Origin: Acidimicrobiales bacterium
GTDB lineage: Bacteria; Actinomycetota; Acidimicrobiia; Acidimicrobiales; RAAP-2
Direction: 5' to 3'
Length of the DNA: 6,729 bases
NCBI GenBank assembly: GCA_030044045.1
Contig: JASHWO010000305.1
Span: forward strand, 1-6,729
Every line of letters begins with the position of its first letter. Positions within the stretch are counted from its first letter, which is position 1. The position numbers and the translations under genes were made by a program. Under the pieces are notes generated by a model. It saw nothing but the letters and a program-made list of their open reading frames with translations, had not been told where the DNA came from and made no database searches. Positions 5,564 through 6,729 of this stretch are shown one piece after another.

Positions 5564-6438
5564 CCGGGCAGACCGTCCCCGCAGCGTCCGCCGACGCCCC
5601 GCCGCTCGGAGACCGTGGCGTGGGTGCCCCTGAGGCGGTGCTCCGGATCGAGGACGTCAGCGTGTCGCTCGGCGGCCGCCGGGTGCTCGACCAGGTGTCG
5701 TTCTCGGTGGAGGCCGGCGGGTTCTGCGGGCTCATCGGTTCGAACGGCGCGGGCAAGACCACCCTGCTGCGGGTGATCCTCGGCCTGATCGCGCCGACCG
5801 CCGGCCGGGTCGTGGTGGCGGGCGGGGCCCGGACGCGGCGGAGCCCGCAGATCGGCTACGTCCCCCAGAAGATCGTGTTCGAGGCGGACATGCCGCTGCG
5901 GGCCCGGGACCTGGTCGGGCTCGGTCTGGACGGGCACCGGTTCGGGATCTCCCGGCCGGCAGCGACGCGTCGTGCCGTGGTGGAGGAGATGCTCGACGCG
6001 GTCGGGGCGACCGGGTTCGCCGATGCCCGGATCGGGAACCTGTCGGGCGGGGAGCAGCAGCGGGTCATGATCGCCCAGGCGCTCATCTGCCGCCCGAAGC
6101 TGTTGCTGCTCGACGAGCCGTTGGCGAACCTCGATATCCGCTCTGCCGCCGAGGTGGTCGAGCTCCTGGCCAGGATCGCCGCCGACCAGCACCTCGCCAT
6201 CCTGCTCTCGGCGCACGACATGAACCCGCTGCTGCCCGTCATGGACCGTGTCGTCTACCTCGCCGACGGCCGGGCCGCATCGGGCCCGACCGACCAGGTG
6301 GTCCAGACCGACACCCTCAGCCGGCTCTACGGCCACCGCGTCGAGGTGATCCACGTCGAGGGCCGGGTGCTGGTCGTCTCGGGCGCCGAGCATCAGGCCC
6401 ATCACGCCGGCGACGCCGACCCCTTCGGGGGGACGTGA
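5560..6438 (+). CDS. znuC: zinc/manganese ABC transporter ATP-binding protein (ZnuC-like)
   Basis: A 292-residue ABC ATPase that powers metal import. Motifs are complete: Walker A GSNGAGKTT (60-68), Q-loop YVPQ (100-103), signature LSGGEQQR (161-168), Walker B LLLLDEP with D185 and E186, D-loop ANLD (189-192) and H-loop SAHD with H219. IGYVPQK with MPLRARDLV is typical of ATPases paired with ABC-3 metal permeases. The GTG start overlaps the znuA TGA (GTGA), implying translational coupling; an in-frame GTG at 5620 would remove 20 residues of low-complexity N terminus and cannot be excluded. The C-terminal tail is rich in His and acidic residues (EHQAHHAGDAD), which might bind metal, though this is inference. 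The stop overlaps the next gene by one base. Confidence 0.95.
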   Translation: MTGQTVPAASADAPPLGDRGVGAPEAVLRIEDVSVSLGGRRVLDQVSFSVEAGGFCGLIGSNGAGKTTLLRVILGLIAPTAGRVVVAGGARTRRSPQIGYVPQKIVFEADMPLRARDLVGLGLDGHRFGISRPAATRRAVVEEMLDAVGATGFADARIGNLSGGEQQRVMIAQALICRPKLLLLDEPLANLDIRSAAEVVELLARIAADQHLAILLSAHDMNPLLPVMDRVVYLADGRAASGPTDQVVQTDTLSRLYGHRVEVIHVEGRVLVVSGAEHQAHHAGDADPFGGT

Positions 6439-6729
6439 TGCTGGTTGCCGCATCCTGGCCCCCACTGTTCGAACCAGGGTTCTTCTCGTCGGAGCCGGTC
6501 CATGTCGCCCTGGTCGTCGGGGCCATCGCGGCGATCGTGTCGGGCATCGTGGGGGTGTTCACGGTCATCCGGGGGCAGTCGTTCGCCGGGCACGCCCTCT
6601 CCGACATCGGCACCGCCGGCGGCTCCGCCGCGTTCCTGGTCGGCGCGTCGACCCTGTACGGGTTCGTGGCCTTCAACGTGGTCGCCGCGGCGGCGATGGA
6701 GCTCATCGGCGTCCGCAGGCCCCGGGGCC
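6438..6729 (+). CDS. znuB: zinc/manganese ABC transporter permease (ZnuB-like, ABC-3 family), cut by window end
   Basis: The frame stays open from ATG 6438 to the end of the window (97 complete codons); the rest of the gene lies outside. The protein begins MLVAASWPPLFEPGFFSSEP, then a hydrophobic helix (about 22-44, HVALVVGAIAAIVSGIVGVF), then a polar loop TVIRGQSFAGHALSDIGTAG, then a second hydrophobic stretch (about 60-90). The loop corresponds to the conserved R-x-x-S-F-x-G-H/D-A-L segment of ABC-3 permeases, seen after their first helix. The start overlaps the znuC stop (TGATG), with a GTG one codon earlier as an alternative. It should form the membrane channel of the importer. Order znuA-znuC-znuB and tight overlaps indicate a single operon. 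Confidence 0.9.
   Translation, partial: MLVAASWPPLFEPGFFSSEPVHVALVVGAIAAIVSGIVGVFTVIRGQSFAGHALSDIGTAGGSAAFLVGASTLYGFVAFNVVAAAAMELIGVRRPRG

Noticed and set aside
5485..6465. A 326-residue open frame antisense to znuC
   Set aside because: The opposite strand carries a full set of ABC ATPase motifs; the antisense product has no recognisable features.

Overview
This is a very GC-rich window with dense, overlapping genes, GTG starts and Shine-Dalgarno sites. It looks like the chromosome of a high-GC actinobacterium. The strongest taxonomic clue is the Fur-family regulator, which closely resembles mycobacterial Zur/FurB. An acidimicrobial or other uncultured actinobacterial lineage would fit, but the sequence alone does not settle this.

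Left block (about 1-3076, + strand): a Rieske non-heme-iron ring-hydroxylating oxygenase alpha subunit is followed 129 bases later by an acyl-CoA synthetase (AMP-forming). The pair looks like part of a catabolic route in which an aromatic, steroid-like or other carboxylic acid is oxygenated and activated to a CoA thioester. No ferredoxin or reductase partner lies in the window, and the substrate cannot be read from the sequence.

Middle block (3095-4402, - strand): a zur gene overlaps by 4 bases (GTGA) a downstream gene of the fumarylacetoacetate hydrolase (FAH) superfamily. The FAH gene is convergent with the ligase. Its family motifs are split over two reading frames, and removing one base near 3494 rejoins them into a 285-residue protein. 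It also carries an Ala/Pro/Gly-rich insertion where the family usually has a conserved active-site loop. It is either a decaying gene or a gene with a sequencing or assembly error.

Right block (4403-6729): a divergent control region of about 225 bases, with a short stretch of lower GC, separates zur from znuA-znuC-znuB on the + strand. These encode a metal-binding protein, an ATPase and a membrane permease (cut by the window end), with start/stop overlaps at both junctions. Zur presumably senses zinc and represses this importer and perhaps its own transcript. The control region has a plausible znuA promoter (TTGCAA-17-TAAGGT), an inverted repeat over its -10 box, and a repeated TGCAACC motif, which are candidates for the Zur operator.

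No CRISPR array, insertion sequence, tRNA or rRNA was seen. Most of the window is ordinary gene content. The parts most worth a second look are the broken FAH gene coupled to zur, the unusual operator candidate, and the missing lipobox cysteine and Mn-like ligand set of the binding protein. I do not see convincing evidence of an entirely new system.
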